Positions 23,179-34,590 are shown, counted from the first letter of the stretch. The stretch: 64,000 nt of DNA from Halostella limicola (GCF_003675875.1 NZ_RCDI01000001.1:434001-498000), one strand, 5' to 3'. The notes: generated from the sequence alone by a model not told the origin. Translations and numbers: made by a program.

Positions 23179-24384
23179 TCAGTACGACCGCGGCAGGCCG
23201 AGCACGTTCTCGCCGAGGTAGTTGAGCGCCAGTTCCTGCGTGATGGGGACGAGGCGAGTGAGCCGCGCCTCCCGGAAGTAGCGCTCGACGTCGTACTCGC
23301 GGGCGATGCCGCGCCCGCCGTGGGCCTGCACGGCGGCGTCGGCCGCCTCGAATGCGGCCTCGGCGGCGAGGTACTTCGCGCAGTTCGCCCACGCACCCAC
23401 CGTCTTCCGGTCCTCGTCGTCGGTCCGGGTCGCGGCGTCGAAGGTGAACTGCTTCGCCGCCTGGACGCGGGCGAACGCGGCCGCGAGCGGGTGCTGGATC
23501 GCCTGGTTCTGTCCGATCTTGCGGCCGAACACCTCGCGCTCGTTCGCGTAGTCGACGCCCTTCTCTAGGGCGAGTTCGCCGAGACCCACCGCTTCCGCGG
23601 CGATGACCAGCCGTTCCTCGTTGAGACCGTCGAGGACTTGGTAGAACCCTTCGCCTTCGACGCCGATCAGCTGATCCGCGGGGACCCGCAGGTCGTCGTA
23701 CGTGACGTGGAACGAACTCACCACGCCGCTGGCGGTCTTCTCGATCTCCTCTAACTGGATGCTCCCCTCGCCGATCCCGCGGTCGACGTCGACGAGGAAT
23801 AGCGAGACGCCGTCGGTCTTCCGCTCGACCGCCTTCCGCGGAGACGTGCGCGCCGCGAGGACGAGGTAGTCGCTCACGTCGATCCGGGAGGTCCAGAGCT
23901 TCTCGCCGTTGACGACGTACTCGTCGCCGTCTCTCTCGGCCCGCGTCGTCATCGCGGTGGACTCCGACCCGGCCTCCGGTTCGGTCAGGCTGAAACACTG
24001 GATCCACGCGTCGCCGCTGGCGACCCGCGGGAGGAGGTCGTCTTTCAGCTCCTCGCTCCCGTACGTTACCAGCGGTGCGGAGTTGTAGATCGCCGCGTGG
24101 ATCGCTTGCGCGCCGCTGAATCCGGCCCCGCTCCGGGCAATCTCGTACATCATGGCCACGGCCTCCTCGGTGCCGTACCCCTTCCCGCCGTACGCCTCTG
24201 GGAGGAGGACGCCGAGCCAGCCGTCCTCGGCGAGCGCGTTCACGAGCTCGTGGGGGTACTCTCCCGCCGCGTCCCGCTCGCGCCAGTACTCCTCGTCGAA
24301 CTCGCTGCACACCCCCCGGATCTCGTCGCGCACCTCGCGCTGCGCGTCGGTGAGCGAGAGGCTATCCTCGAAGTGATCTACCAT
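23179..24384 (-). CDS. Acyl-CoA dehydrogenase (401 aa)
   Basis: An FAD enzyme oxidising acyl-CoA to enoyl-CoA. The N-terminal helical domain starts SLTDAQREVRDEIRGVC. The signature CFSLTEPEAGSESTAMTTRA (flavin/substrate loop) and EKLWTSRIDVSDYLVLAART lie in the middle domain. The C-terminal domain has ERLVIAAEAVGLGELAL, VFGRKIGQNQAI and the QAHGGRGIAREYDVERYFREARL motif. The length is typical. First gene of an operon with the MaoC-like hydratase and the CoA-transferase remnant. Confidence 0.93.
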   Translation of the reverse strand: MVDHFEDSLSLTDAQREVRDEIRGVCSEFDEEYWRERDAAGEYPHELVNALAEDGWLGVLLPEAYGGKGYGTEEAVAMMYEIARSGAGFSGAQAIHAAIYNSAPLVTYGSEELKDDLLPRVASGDAWIQCFSLTEPEAGSESTAMTTRAERDGDEYVVNGEKLWTSRIDVSDYLVLAARTSPRKAVERKTDGVSLFLVDVDRGIGEGSIQLEEIEKTASGVVSSFHVTYDDLRVPADQLIGVEGEGFYQVLDGLNEERLVIAAEAVGLGELALEKGVDYANEREVFGRKIGQNQAIQHPLAAAFARVQAAKQFTFDAATRTDDEDRKTVGAWANCAKYLAAEAAFEAADAAVQAHGGRGIAREYDVERYFREARLTRLVPITQELALNYLGENVLGLPRSY

Positions 24385-24544
24385 CGTTCGAACGTCCTCC
24401 GAGACCGAAGATAAGGGTATGGGTGTGTTACATGTGACCTCTGTCTCAACGAATGGATCATCGCGGGAAACGGCACGACGGTGTTCGACGCGCCTTCGTT
24501 GCGATCCGTGGCCGTTCGAGTCGCCGTCTCTTTGTCTGCCGCCG

Positions 24545-25735
24545 TCACTCCGCAGCGGCGGCGACGTCCGCCGGCGGCTCCGTCACGATGACCCGAACGA
24601 CGAAGACCGTCGCGGCGAGCGACAGCGTCGCCAGCATGAGCCAGCTGGCCTCATAGCTGAACACATCCGACAGGTAGCCGAACGCTGGCGGGGCGACGAG
24701 CGCGCCGGCGACGAGCGCGAGTTGGCCGCCGCCGGTCGCGCTCCCCATCTCCTCGGCCGGGACGAGGGTCGCCATGCAGGAGTAGTAGATGCCGGTGAAC
24801 CCGAGGACGAAGAACCCGAGCGCGACGAACGCTGCCGCCGCGGCGACCGTGCTGTCGATCACCGCGACGACGGCGAACAGGGCGGCGCTGGCGACCGTCT
24901 GCGCGAGCAGGATCGCGCCGATGCGCTGCCGTGGTTCACCTGGAAGCACGTCGCTCAGCCAGCCCGTGATGAGCCGGCCCGCGCTGCCGGACACCTGCAA
25001 CGCGGCGAGGACGACGCCGCCGAACGCGACGGTGGAGCCGATCGACTCGTCCATGTAGATGATCGTGTACCCCGTAGTCGTGAACAGGCTCGCGCCGAGG
25101 AACGCCCCGGCAAGGACCAGCGACCGGTACGGACGGTTCGCGAGCAGCCGCCGAAAATCGGGGTACTCCGCGCCCTCCGCCGCACCGGTGCCGCGGTAGA
25201 CGAGCCAGAACGCGGTGGCAACGAGCAGGCCGCCCGCCGCAGCGATGTAGAACCCGGCCTCCCAGAACAGCACCCCCGCGATGCCGGTGACCAGCAGGGC
25301 GCTCGCGCCGCTGCCGGCGGTGACGCCGACCTGTTTCACCCCCACAGCGAGGTTCTGGCGGCCCTGGGTGACGTTGTCGAAGATCGCCTTGTTCGTTCCC
25401 GGCATCGCCGTCCCGTACAGCGACCCGAGGAGGAAGGCGGCGACGAGCAGCGACGGATACGACCACGCCTGCGCGACGAGGACCGCACCCGCCGACAGCC
25501 CGACCAGACCAACGGTGAGCGTCCGGTGTTCGCCGAACCGGTCGGTCATCGCCCCCAGTGGCAGGAGAAACACCGCGTAACCGAGCGTGAGCGACGTCAC
25601 GACCAGTCCGACCGCTGTCCCGGAGAGGCCGAACTGGTCCCTGAAGAAGGGCGTCGCGGCGAATACGGCGTAGTAGCAGATACTCGCGGCCAGTTGCCAC
25701 AGGAAGACGAGCAAGACGATCCGACGGACTCCCAT
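24545..25735 (-). CDS. MFS transporter (396 aa)
   Basis: A major facilitator with 12 predicted membrane segments in two six-helix halves. The loop 2-3 motif G-A-M-T-D-R-F-G-E-H-R (GAMTDRFGE) and the loop 8-9 counterpart (GWLSDVLPGEPRQR) are clear. The first half also has FLLGSLYGTAMPGTNKAIFD. The ATG at 25735 (MGVRRIVLL) is chosen; an upstream extension of 44 residues lacks protein character. It probably moves an organic anion or drug-like substrate by proton symport; nothing adjacent identifies the substrate. Confidence 0.9.
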   Translation of the reverse strand: MGVRRIVLLVFLWQLAASICYYAVFAATPFFRDQFGLSGTAVGLVVTSLTLGYAVFLLPLGAMTDRFGEHRTLTVGLVGLSAGAVLVAQAWSYPSLLVAAFLLGSLYGTAMPGTNKAIFDNVTQGRQNLAVGVKQVGVTAGSGASALLVTGIAGVLFWEAGFYIAAAGGLLVATAFWLVYRGTGAAEGAEYPDFRRLLANRPYRSLVLAGAFLGASLFTTTGYTIIYMDESIGSTVAFGGVVLAALQVSGSAGRLITGWLSDVLPGEPRQRIGAILLAQTVASAALFAVVAVIDSTVAAAAAFVALGFFVLGFTGIYYSCMATLVPAEEMGSATGGGQLALVAGALVAPPAFGYLSDVFSYEASWLMLATLSLAATVFVVRVIVTEPPADVAAAAE

Positions 25736-25879
25736 TGACTCGGTCTCTCTCGACGCCGGTGTAAATCTCTGGGCATCACAGCAATCCGTGGTGACGACCA
25801 GGTCACCGAACGGTGCTGCACAGACCGGGACGATTGCGTTGAGCGTCCCATTATTTACCGTCCACACTCAACAGCCGCT

Positions 25880-28141
<2,262 letters not shown>

Positions 28142-28222
28142 GGCGGCGAGCCCACTGCGGACGGCCGTTCGAGGCGCGAGGCCGGCACAACCTACAAGTC
28201 CTCCGGCTCCGTTCGTCGGCGG

Positions 28223-28996
28223 GTGCACGACTTCCACGTCCACTCGAACTACTCCGACGGCCGGTTCCTCCCGTCGATGGTTCGCGCGGCGGCCGAGGCG
28301 GGGCTGGACGGCGTCGGCGTCGCCGACCACTGTATCGTCTCGGACCGGGCGGCGATGGACGACGCCCGGACGAAGTGGGGGTTCAACCTCGACCGAACGT
28401 ACGAGCGCCGGCGACGCGGCATCGAGCAGGTGCGCGAGGCCGTCGACGTGGCGGTGTACGACGCGGTCGAGATGAACTACGAGCCCCGCGACGAGGCGGC
28501 GGTCCGGGAGTTCCTCGACGGGGCCGACTTCGACTACGCCATCGGCAGCGTCCACGAGGTACAGGGGCTGAACGTGCAGGACGCCTCGAACTTCCGGGGC
28601 ATGAGCGACGACGAGCGCGACGCCGTCGTCGACGCCTACTTCGACGGCCTCGTCGCGCTGGCCGAGTCCGAGCTGTTCGACGTCGCGGCCCACCCGGACC
28701 TGCTGGAGCGCGTCGAACCCCTGCGCGGCCGGGCGACCGAGGACCACTACCGCCGCGCGGCGCCGGCCTTCGCCGACTCGCGGACCGTGCCGGAAATAAA
28801 CGCCGGCCGGGCGCTCCGCGAGTCGGCGGTCGTCCACCCATCGCCGACGTTTCTGGACGTGCTGGTCGAACACGACGTCTCCCTCACCGTGGGCACCGAC
28901 TCGCACGCGCCCGGCGAGATCGGCGAGCGAGCGGCGTTCTTGGAGGAGTTCGCCGCCGACCGCGGTATCGACCCCGTCTCGCCGCCGTCGCTGTAG
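28223..28996 (+). CDS. PHP-domain phosphatase, histidinol-phosphatase-like (257 aa)
   Basis: A metal-dependent phosphoesterase. The four PHP motifs are visible: DFHVHSNYSDG (first His pair), VADHCIVSD, VEMNYEPRDE with AIGSVHEV (later His), and the terminal TVGTDSHAPGEIGE (Asp-x-His). It starts with GTG directly before the first motif. Histidinol-phosphate phosphatase is the closest known role, but PHP proteins vary. Linked to malic enzyme only by proximity (81 bp). Confidence 0.87.
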   Translation: MHDFHVHSNYSDGRFLPSMVRAAAEAGLDGVGVADHCIVSDRAAMDDARTKWGFNLDRTYERRRRGIEQVREAVDVAVYDAVEMNYEPRDEAAVREFLDGADFDYAIGSVHEVQGLNVQDASNFRGMSDDERDAVVDAYFDGLVALAESELFDVAAHPDLLERVEPLRGRATEDHYRRAAPAFADSRTVPEINAGRALRESAVVHPSPTFLDVLVEHDVSLTVGTDSHAPGEIGERAAFLEEFAADRGIDPVSPPSL

Positions 28997-28998
28997 GG

Positions 28999-29259
28999 CT
29001 ACGTGTCGGGCCGTTCGACGGTGATTTCGCCGTCGCCGCGGACCGCGACCCGGTACCCCAGATAGGAGAATTCCACAACGTTGCATCCGCTTTGCGTCCC
29101 GACGAGAGCGTTCAGCGCGTCGGGGTCGATCGCGTCGTACAGCGGTCGGTCGAGTTCGAGCGGCGACGCCTCCTCGACCGCAGCGACCGCTTCGACGACC
29201 CGCTCGCTGGCGGGCCGTTCCGTCTCACCGCAGGCAGTCTGTCTCTGATCTGCGCTCAT
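28999..29259 (-). CDS. HalOD1 output-domain protein (86 aa)
   Basis: After ~20 disordered residues the HalOD1 pattern appears: VVEAVAAVEEASPLELDRPLYDAIDPDALNAL followed by VEFSYLGYRVAVRGDGEITV. HalOD1 is a haloarchaeal domain proposed to act as an output module in signal transduction; stand-alone copies like this are very common and uncharacterised. A TATA box (29284-29290, ATTTTTATAG on the - strand) lies 26 bp upstream, and a perfect palindrome at 29312-29328 lies just behind it. Confidence 0.85.
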   Translation of the reverse strand: MSADQRQTACGETERPASERVVEAVAAVEEASPLELDRPLYDAIDPDALNALVGTQSGCNVVEFSYLGYRVAVRGDGEITVERPDT

Positions 29260-29283
29260 TATCGATTACACCCCTCCTATCTA

Positions 29284-29290
29284 TAAAAAT
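29284..29290 (-). promoter_or_regulatory. TATA box for the HalOD1 gene
   Basis: On the - strand ATTTTTATAG is centred about 26 bp before the start at 29259, the leaderless distance. Confidence 0.6.
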
Positions 29291-29311
29291 ACGAGCGTGG
29301 AGTGGGAAAGA

Positions 29312-29328
29312 GTTGCAAATTTTGCAAC
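29312..29328. promoter_or_regulatory. Perfect 8-1-8 palindrome, probable Lrp-type operator
   Basis: GTTGCAAA-T-TTTGCAAC is an exact inverted repeat located between the Lrp gene's 3' end and the HalOD1 promoter, about 25 bp upstream of the HalOD1 TATA box. Position behind the TATA box suggests activation or competition with TBP. The adjacent Lrp protein is a plausible binder. Confidence 0.6.
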
Positions 29329-29359
29329 CGCTGGGGATGAGATAATGCCTCCCGACCGG

Positions 29360-29830
29360 TCACCGCTGGTTCCGGGGGTCGAACGCGTCGAGGGGGTATC
29401 GGTGCTGGTCCCAGACGAGGTGTTCCCGGTCGATGTGGAGGCCGAGCCCGTGGAGGTCGTACGCGAGCTGCGTGATGTCCCTGCGGCCGACCTTTGCGGC
29501 GGTGATCAGGACGTTCTGCGACCCGGTCATGACGGTCGTCACGTCGACGACTCCGGAGAGGCGGCCCGCATCGACCGCGAGCTGCTCGCGGCTGTCGAGC
29601 GGCGCCGTGCAGATGAAGAGGTAGTGGTGCTGGATCCCGGCGCGCTCGTAGTTCACGTCGACGCCGTATCCCTCGATCACCCCCTCGGCTTCGAGCCGGT
29701 CGATCCGATTGCGGACGGTGTTGTCCGCGACGCCCACCGCGTCGGCGATGTCGGTGATCGACCGACGCGCGTTCTCCTGCAGCAGATAGATGATTTCCCG
29801 GTCGACGGCGTCGAGGGAGAACTGCGTCAT
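29360..29830 (-). CDS. Lrp/AsnC-family transcriptional regulator (156 aa)
   Basis: The N-terminal winged HTH is TQFSLDAVDREIIYLLQENARRSITDIADAVGVADNTVRNRIDRLEAEGVIEGY (given in overlapping parts; recognition helix around residues 34-45). The C-terminal ~90 residues are the RAM dimerisation/effector domain (VVDVTTVMTGSQNVLITA...). Such proteins sense amino acids or metabolites. It lies between the HalOD1 gene and the Bat-like gene, near glutamate dehydrogenase, whose regulation by Lrp is a possibility but unproven. Confidence 0.93.
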   Translation of the reverse strand: MTQFSLDAVDREIIYLLQENARRSITDIADAVGVADNTVRNRIDRLEAEGVIEGYGVDVNYERAGIQHHYLFICTAPLDSREQLAVDAGRLSGVVDVTTVMTGSQNVLITAAKVGRRDITQLAYDLHGLGLHIDREHLVWDQHRYPLDAFDPRNQR

Positions 29831-29954
29831 ACGCGCAGTACTATCCGCAGGGTGTTGAGTTTACGCGTCTTCTGGGGCGCCCCTGAAGACGCAGTTGCTG
29901 TTTCCGACCCGTGACCGACGCGTACCGCCGGCAGGCGGTGGTACGGACGCGAAG

Positions 29955-29960
29955 CTTTAT
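29955..29960 (+). promoter_or_regulatory. TATA-like box before the Bat-like gene
   Basis: CTTTAT lies about 28 bp before the ATG at 29986 and supports that start over the GTG at 29911. Confidence 0.45.
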
Positions 29961-29985
29961 CCGCGAGACGGGGAAATCTACGACG

Positions 29986-32832
29986 ATGCATCCGATGCGG
30001 TCTGCACGGTCTACCGACGATCCCCGCGTCCTCCTCGTCGGTCCCGACCGCTGGCGGGGGCGAGTCGCGGCAGTCGTCGGCGACGACGCGCTCGTTTCGG
30101 CGGCGACCTCGCGAGAAGGGGCGCTCGATCTGCTACGGGGATCGGCCGACAGGTTCGACTGCGTCGTCTGCGCGGCGGAGCTCGACGACGGGGACGGGAC
30201 GGCGCTGATCCGGGCGCTGGACGACGAGTCCGTTCCGGTCGTGCTGGCGCCCGAGACCGGGAACGAGCGACTCGCCAGAGACGCCTTCGTGGCCGGCGCG
30301 GCGGACTACGCGCCGCTCGACGAGGCGGACGAGACCCTGCGCGAGCGGATCGACGAGGCGGTCGACCGCGACGCCGAGCGCCGACGCTGCCGCCGTCGCG
30401 CGGCCGACTTCGAGGCGCTGGCGGCCGACCCGGACCGGTTCGTCGCCGTCCTCGACTCCGACGGCGCGGTCCGGCGGATCAACCGCGCCGGTCGCCGGTT
30501 CGTCGACGCCGACCGGGACACGGTCGTCGGGAAGCGGTTCTGGGCGCTGCCGTGGGGCGACGGGGACGCGTCGCGCCGCGACGTTCAGCGGGCGGTCGGC
30601 CGGGCCGCAGAGGGCGAGTTCGAGACCGTCGAGGCGTCGCTCGCGGGCGGCGCCGAGGCGATCGCGATGGAGTTCCGCCTCCGGCCGGTCGACGGTGGGG
30701 GCGACGGCCCCCGACGCGTCCTCGTCGTCGGGGCCGAGGTCGACGAGCGCGTCCGCCTCCAGGAGGAGCTCCGTCGGTCCGAGGAGCTCCACCGGGTGAC
30801 GCTGAACAACATGACGGACACAGTGCTCGTAACGGACGACGAGGGGGCGTTCACGTACGTCTGTCCGAACGTGCACTTCATCTTCGGGTACACGGCCGAG
30901 GAGATCCGCGAGTTCGGCACGATCGACGCGCTGCTCGGTGACGACGCCGTCGACCCCGACCGGCTGCCGGCCGACGGCGTCCTCACGAACGTCGAGTGCA
31001 CGGCGACCGACAAGGCGGGCGAGGAGCACACCCTGCTGGTCAACGTCCGCCGGGTGTCGATACAGGGCGGCACGACGCTGTACAGCTGCCGGGACGTCAC
31101 CGAGCGGAAACGCCGGGAGGCGGCGCTCACGCAACTGCACCGGACGAGCCGGAACCTGCTGTACGACGAGACGGACGCGGAGATAGCGAACCGGATCGTC
31201 GAGGACGCGGCGTCGGTGCTGCCCGACGGCGGCGCGGCGGTGTACCAGTTCGACCGCGAGCAGAACGTTCTCTACCCGACCGCCGCCTCGGAGTCGGTGC
31301 GGTCGTTCCTCGGGCCGCTGCCGGAGTTCAGCCTCGACCAGCGCAGCGCGGTGACGCGAGCGTTCGTCGAGGAGCGGACGATGCGCTCGGGGGACGTCGA
31401 CGGCGACCGCGAGCCGGGCGAGTCGCTCCCGGACTTCGGGGACTACGTCGCCGTCCCGCTCGCCGACCACGGCGTGTTGTTGGCGACGGCCCCCGACGAG
31501 GGGGCGTTCGACGGCGTCGACGAGGAGGTGACGGAACTGCTCGCCGCGACGACGGAGGCGGCGTTCGACCGCGTCGACCGCGAGAACGAGCTCCGGGAGC
31601 GCGACGAGGCGCTGCAGCGGCGCAACAGGCGGCTGTCCGATTTGATCCGGGTCAACGAGATCATCCGCGAGATCGACCAGGACCTCGTGAACGCCGAGAC
31701 CCGCGCCGAGATCGAAACGGCGGTCTGCGAGCGCCTGACGGCCGACGACCGGTTCTCGTTCGCGTGGGTCGGCGAGACGACCGCGCCGGACGGCGGGATC
31801 GAGCCGAAGGCGTGGGCCGGCGACGAGCGGGGGTACCTCGACAGCCTCTCGCTGTCGCTCGACGGCGGTTCGGCGCCGGCGGTTCGGGCGGCCGACGAGC
31901 GCGAGGAGGCGCTGGTCGCCAACGTCGCCGAGTCGCTCCGTGACGCCCGGTGGCGCAAGGAGGCGGTGTCGCGGAACCTCCACTCGGCCTTCGCGATCCC
32001 GCTCGCCTACGACGGCGTGTCGCTCGGGACGCTCGCGGTGTACGCGGACGAACCGGACGCGTTCGACGAGACAGTGCGGACGGTGCTGCGCGAGCTCGGC
32101 GACACCATCGCGGCCGCGATAAACGCGGTCCAGCGCAAGGAAGCGCTGCACAGCGACGAGGTCGTCGAGCTCGACTACCGGATCGACGACCCGCGCTCGC
32201 CGCTGTTTCACCTCGCGGAGGCGACGGGCGCGACGCTGGACGTGGAAAGCGAGGTGACCCGGGAGGACGGCTCCGCGCTCGTGTTCGCGACCGTCACCGG
32301 CGCCCCGGCCGAGCGCGTCGTCGAGAGCGCGGCCGACCTGGTCGGGATCGCGGACGCGGAGGTGATCCGCGAGGCCGAGGACGGGGACAGCGGGTTCGTC
32401 GGCCTCGAAACGCGCGACCGCTTCCTCACCGACGTCCTCGCCGACCACGGCGCCGTGCGGCGCGTGCTGCGCGCGACCCCCGACGAGCTCCGGCTCGTCA
32501 TCGAGGTGCCCGACTCGGTGCGCACCAGAACGGTCGACGAGGTCGTTTCGAACACGTTCTCCGACGCCGACCTCGTCGCGCAGCGCCAGCGCACCCGGCC
32601 CATCGACGCCGGGGGTACGGAGGGTCGCCTCGGGGAGCGGCTGACGGACCGGCAGCGCGAGGTCGTTCGGACGGCGTACCACAGCGGCTTCTTCGACGAG
32701 GACAGGGACGTCACCGGCCGCGACGTGGCCGCCGTCCTCGACATCTCCCACACCGCGTTCTACGACCACGTCCGTCGGGCCCAGCGGAACCTCTACGACG
32801 AACTGTTCGACGGCGGCCCGACTCGGGCGTAG
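29986..32832 (+). CDS. Bat-like multi-domain sensor/regulator (receiver-like, PAS, PAS, GAF, GAF, HTH-10; 948 aa)
   Basis: Domain order: a receiver-like fold (about residues 12-115); PAS (about 135-235) with FVAVLDSDGAVRRINRAG; a second PAS (about 260-375) with DTVLVTDDEGAFTYVCPN; a GAF domain (about 390-530); a coiled linker; a second GAF (about 560-700); the bacterio-opsin-activator domain (about 715-870); and a C-terminal HTH-10 (LTDRQREVVRTAYHSGFF...AAVLDISHTAFYDHVRRAQRNL). The receiver lacks its phospho-acceptor Asp: the site reads DCVVCAAELDDGDG. Members of this family activate genes in response to light or redox state. The target is not clear from the neighbours. Confidence 0.92.
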   Translation: MHPMRSARSTDDPRVLLVGPDRWRGRVAAVVGDDALVSAATSREGALDLLRGSADRFDCVVCAAELDDGDGTALIRALDDESVPVVLAPETGNERLARDAFVAGAADYAPLDEADETLRERIDEAVDRDAERRRCRRRAADFEALAADPDRFVAVLDSDGAVRRINRAGRRFVDADRDTVVGKRFWALPWGDGDASRRDVQRAVGRAAEGEFETVEASLAGGAEAIAMEFRLRPVDGGGDGPRRVLVVGAEVDERVRLQEELRRSEELHRVTLNNMTDTVLVTDDEGAFTYVCPNVHFIFGYTAEEIREFGTIDALLGDDAVDPDRLPADGVLTNVECTATDKAGEEHTLLVNVRRVSIQGGTTLYSCRDVTERKRREAALTQLHRTSRNLLYDETDAEIANRIVEDAASVLPDGGAAVYQFDREQNVLYPTAASESVRSFLGPLPEFSLDQRSAVTRAFVEERTMRSGDVDGDREPGESLPDFGDYVAVPLADHGVLLATAPDEGAFDGVDEEVTELLAATTEAAFDRVDRENELRERDEALQRRNRRLSDLIRVNEIIREIDQDLVNAETRAEIETAVCERLTADDRFSFAWVGETTAPDGGIEPKAWAGDERGYLDSLSLSLDGGSAPAVRAADEREEALVANVAESLRDARWRKEAVSRNLHSAFAIPLAYDGVSLGTLAVYADEPDAFDETVRTVLRELGDTIAAAINAVQRKEALHSDEVVELDYRIDDPRSPLFHLAEATGATLDVESEVTREDGSALVFATVTGAPAERVVESAADLVGIADAEVIREAEDGDSGFVGLETRDRFLTDVLADHGAVRRVLRATPDELRLVIEVPDSVRTRTVDEVVSNTFSDADLVAQRQRTRPIDAGGTEGRLGERLTDRQREVVRTAYHSGFFDEDRDVTGRDVAAVLDISHTAFYDHVRRAQRNLYDELFDGGPTRA

Positions 32833-32921
32833 GTTTCATTGTAAACCCCTCGACGGCTGCGGTAGTTGACTATGTAACCGACCGTTCCATCCCTCGGGCG
32901 TGGCTAGCAAGACTTGCCACA

Positions 32922-33068
32922 ATGACCCGCGACGTCACCTACGAGGCGGACGAAGAGTACGAGTACGAGTGCCTCGGCTGCGGCGAGACACTCACCGCGA
33001 GCAGCCACCCCGGCAGTTGCTCCGAGTGCGGAGCAGGCCTCCGCAATCGCCGAATACCGTACGAGTGA
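32922..33068 (+). CDS. Rubrerythrin-like zinc-ribbon microprotein (48 aa)
   Basis: Two knuckles, YECLGCGETL and GSCSECGAGL, are separated by TASSHP, as in rubredoxin-like or rubrerythrin-like small haloarchaeal proteins. It begins MTRDVTYEADEEYEY (acidic, tyrosine-rich). It ends three bases before the glutamate dehydrogenase start, so the two are very likely one transcript. Confidence 0.8.
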   Translation: MTRDVTYEADEEYEYECLGCGETLTASSHPGSCSECGAGLRNRRIPYE

Positions 33069-33071
33069 TCG

Positions 33072-34361
33072 ATGACTACACAAGACCTCACTCGGACGGA
33101 GACCAACGCTGACACCGACCACGAGTCCGCCCTGGAGACCGCGCGGCGACAGCTCGTCGAAGCGGCGACGCACGTCGACATCGACCCGGGGATCGTTGAG
33201 CGGCTCAAGTACCCGACGCGGGTCGTCGAGGTCTCCGTCCCGCTCAAGCGCGACGACGGCAACGTCGAGGTGTTCAGGGGCTATCGCGCCCAGCACGACG
33301 ACGTCCGCGGGCCGTACAAGGGCGGCCTGCGCTACCACCCCGACGTGACTGCCGAGGAGTGCATCGGGCTGTCGATGTGGATGACCTGGAAGTGCGCGGT
33401 GATGGACATCCCCTTCGGCGGCGGGAAAGGCGGGATCGTCGTCAACCCGAAGGCGCTCAGCGCGAGCGAGAAGGAGCGGCTCACCCGCCGGTTCGCCGAG
33501 GAGATCCGCGACGAGGTCGGCCCGAAGCGCGACATCCCCGCGCCGGACATGGGGACCGACGCCCAGACTATGGCGTGGTTCATGGACGCCTACAGCATGC
33601 AGGAGGGCGAGACGACGCCCGGCGTCGTCACGGGGAAGCCGCCGGTCGTCGGCGGCAGCCACGGCCGCGAGGAAGCCCCCGGCCGCAGCGTCGCCATCAT
33701 CGCCCGCGAGGCCGTCGAGCACTACGGCAAGGACCTCTCGGAGACGACCGTCGCGATCCAGGGCTTCGGGAGCGTCGGCGCGAACGCCGCCCGTCTACTC
33801 GACGACTGGGGGGCGTCGGTCGTCGCGGTCAGCGACGTCAACGGCGGCATCTACGACACCGACGGGCTCGACACGCACGCCGTCCCGTCCCACCACGAGC
33901 AGCCGGAGGGGGTGATGGGCCACGCCGCCCCGAACACGATCACGAACGAGGAGCTGCTCGAACTCGACGTGGACGTCCTGATCCCGGCGGCGATCGGCAA
34001 CGTCCTCACCGCCGACAACGCCGACGAGGTCGACGCGGACGTCGTCGTGGAGGGCGCGAACGGGCCGACGACCTCCACCGCCGACGAGGTCCTCCAGGAG
34101 CGCGGCGTCACCGTCATCCCGGACATCCTCGCGAACGCGGGCGGGGTCACCGTCTCGTACTTCGAGTGGCTGCAGGACATCAACCGCCGCAAGTGGTCGC
34201 GGGACCGCGTGTACAACGAACTGGAGTCCGAGATGCTGTCGGCGTGGGACGACGTGCGCGCGGAGGTCGAGGCGGGCGACGTCTCGTGGCGCGACGCCGC
34301 CTACGTCGTCGCCCTGAAGCGCATCGGCGCGGCGAAGGCGGCGCGCGGTCTCTGGCCCTGA
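33072..34361 (+). CDS. gdhB: Glutamate dehydrogenase family protein (429 aa)
   Basis: Hexameric Glu/Leu/Phe/Val dehydrogenase. Visible: [36 protein letters not shown] (catalytic lysine in GGGKGG), [39 protein letters not shown], and the dinucleotide fold [17 protein letters not shown]. Later [16 protein letters not shown] is the typical family motif. Normal length. It interconverts glutamate and 2-oxoglutarate with ammonium. It follows the zinc-ribbon microprotein after 3 bp. The cofactor is not certain from the sequence. Confidence 0.94.
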   Translation: MTTQDLTRTETNADTDHESALETARRQLVEAATHVDIDPGIVERLKYPTRVVEVSVPLKRDDGNVEVFRGYRAQHDDVRGPYKGGLRYHPDVTAEECIGLSMWMTWKCAVMDIPFGGGKGGIVVNPKALSASEKERLTRRFAEEIRDEVGPKRDIPAPDMGTDAQTMAWFMDAYSMQEGETTPGVVTGKPPVVGGSHGREEAPGRSVAIIAREAVEHYGKDLSETTVAIQGFGSVGANAARLLDDWGASVVAVSDVNGGIYDTDGLDTHAVPSHHEQPEGVMGHAAPNTITNEELLELDVDVLIPAAIGNVLTADNADEVDADVVVEGANGPTTSTADEVLQERGVTVIPDILANAGGVTVSYFEWLQDINRRKWSRDRVYNELESEMLSAWDDVRAEVEAGDVSWRDAAYVVALKRIGAAKAARGLWP

Positions 34362-34397
34362 CTGGCCCCGGCACCGCCGAGTCGCGGTCCGCCGCCC

Positions 34398-34545
34398 TCA
34401 CCGCAGCATTTCTCCCGGCGTCGCGGTCCGATTCACCAGCGCGCTGATCGCCAGCGCGGCGACCGTGCTCACGACGACGCCGAGCGCGGCCCCGCCGGCG
34501 ACGACCCGCGGCGGCGTGCGAACTAACCCCTCGATCCAGACGAAC
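34398..34545 (-). pseudogene. 3' remnant of an FtsX/MacB-type ABC permease gene
   Basis: About 148 bp on the - strand translate to the C-terminus of a permease: WIEGLVRTPPRVVAGG, then ALGVVVSTVAALAISALVNR, then TATPGEMLR and a stop. This closely matches the C-terminus of the intact permease at 42128-43360 (FEGLVRTPTRVVAGG... TATPAETLR), with many synonymous differences. Similarity stops abruptly near 34545, after which the 7.5 kb MoxR/DUF58 cluster begins. It is a truncated paralogue or the stub of the ancestral gene. Confidence 0.85.
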
Positions 34546-34590
34546 GAGCGACGATTCACAGACCGCAGAAACTCACTACGTACTTAACCT

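Noticed and set aside
30133-32769. 878-residue - strand frame opposite the Bat-like gene
   Set aside because: Shadow of a gene with clear PAS, GAF and HTH-10 domains on the + strand.
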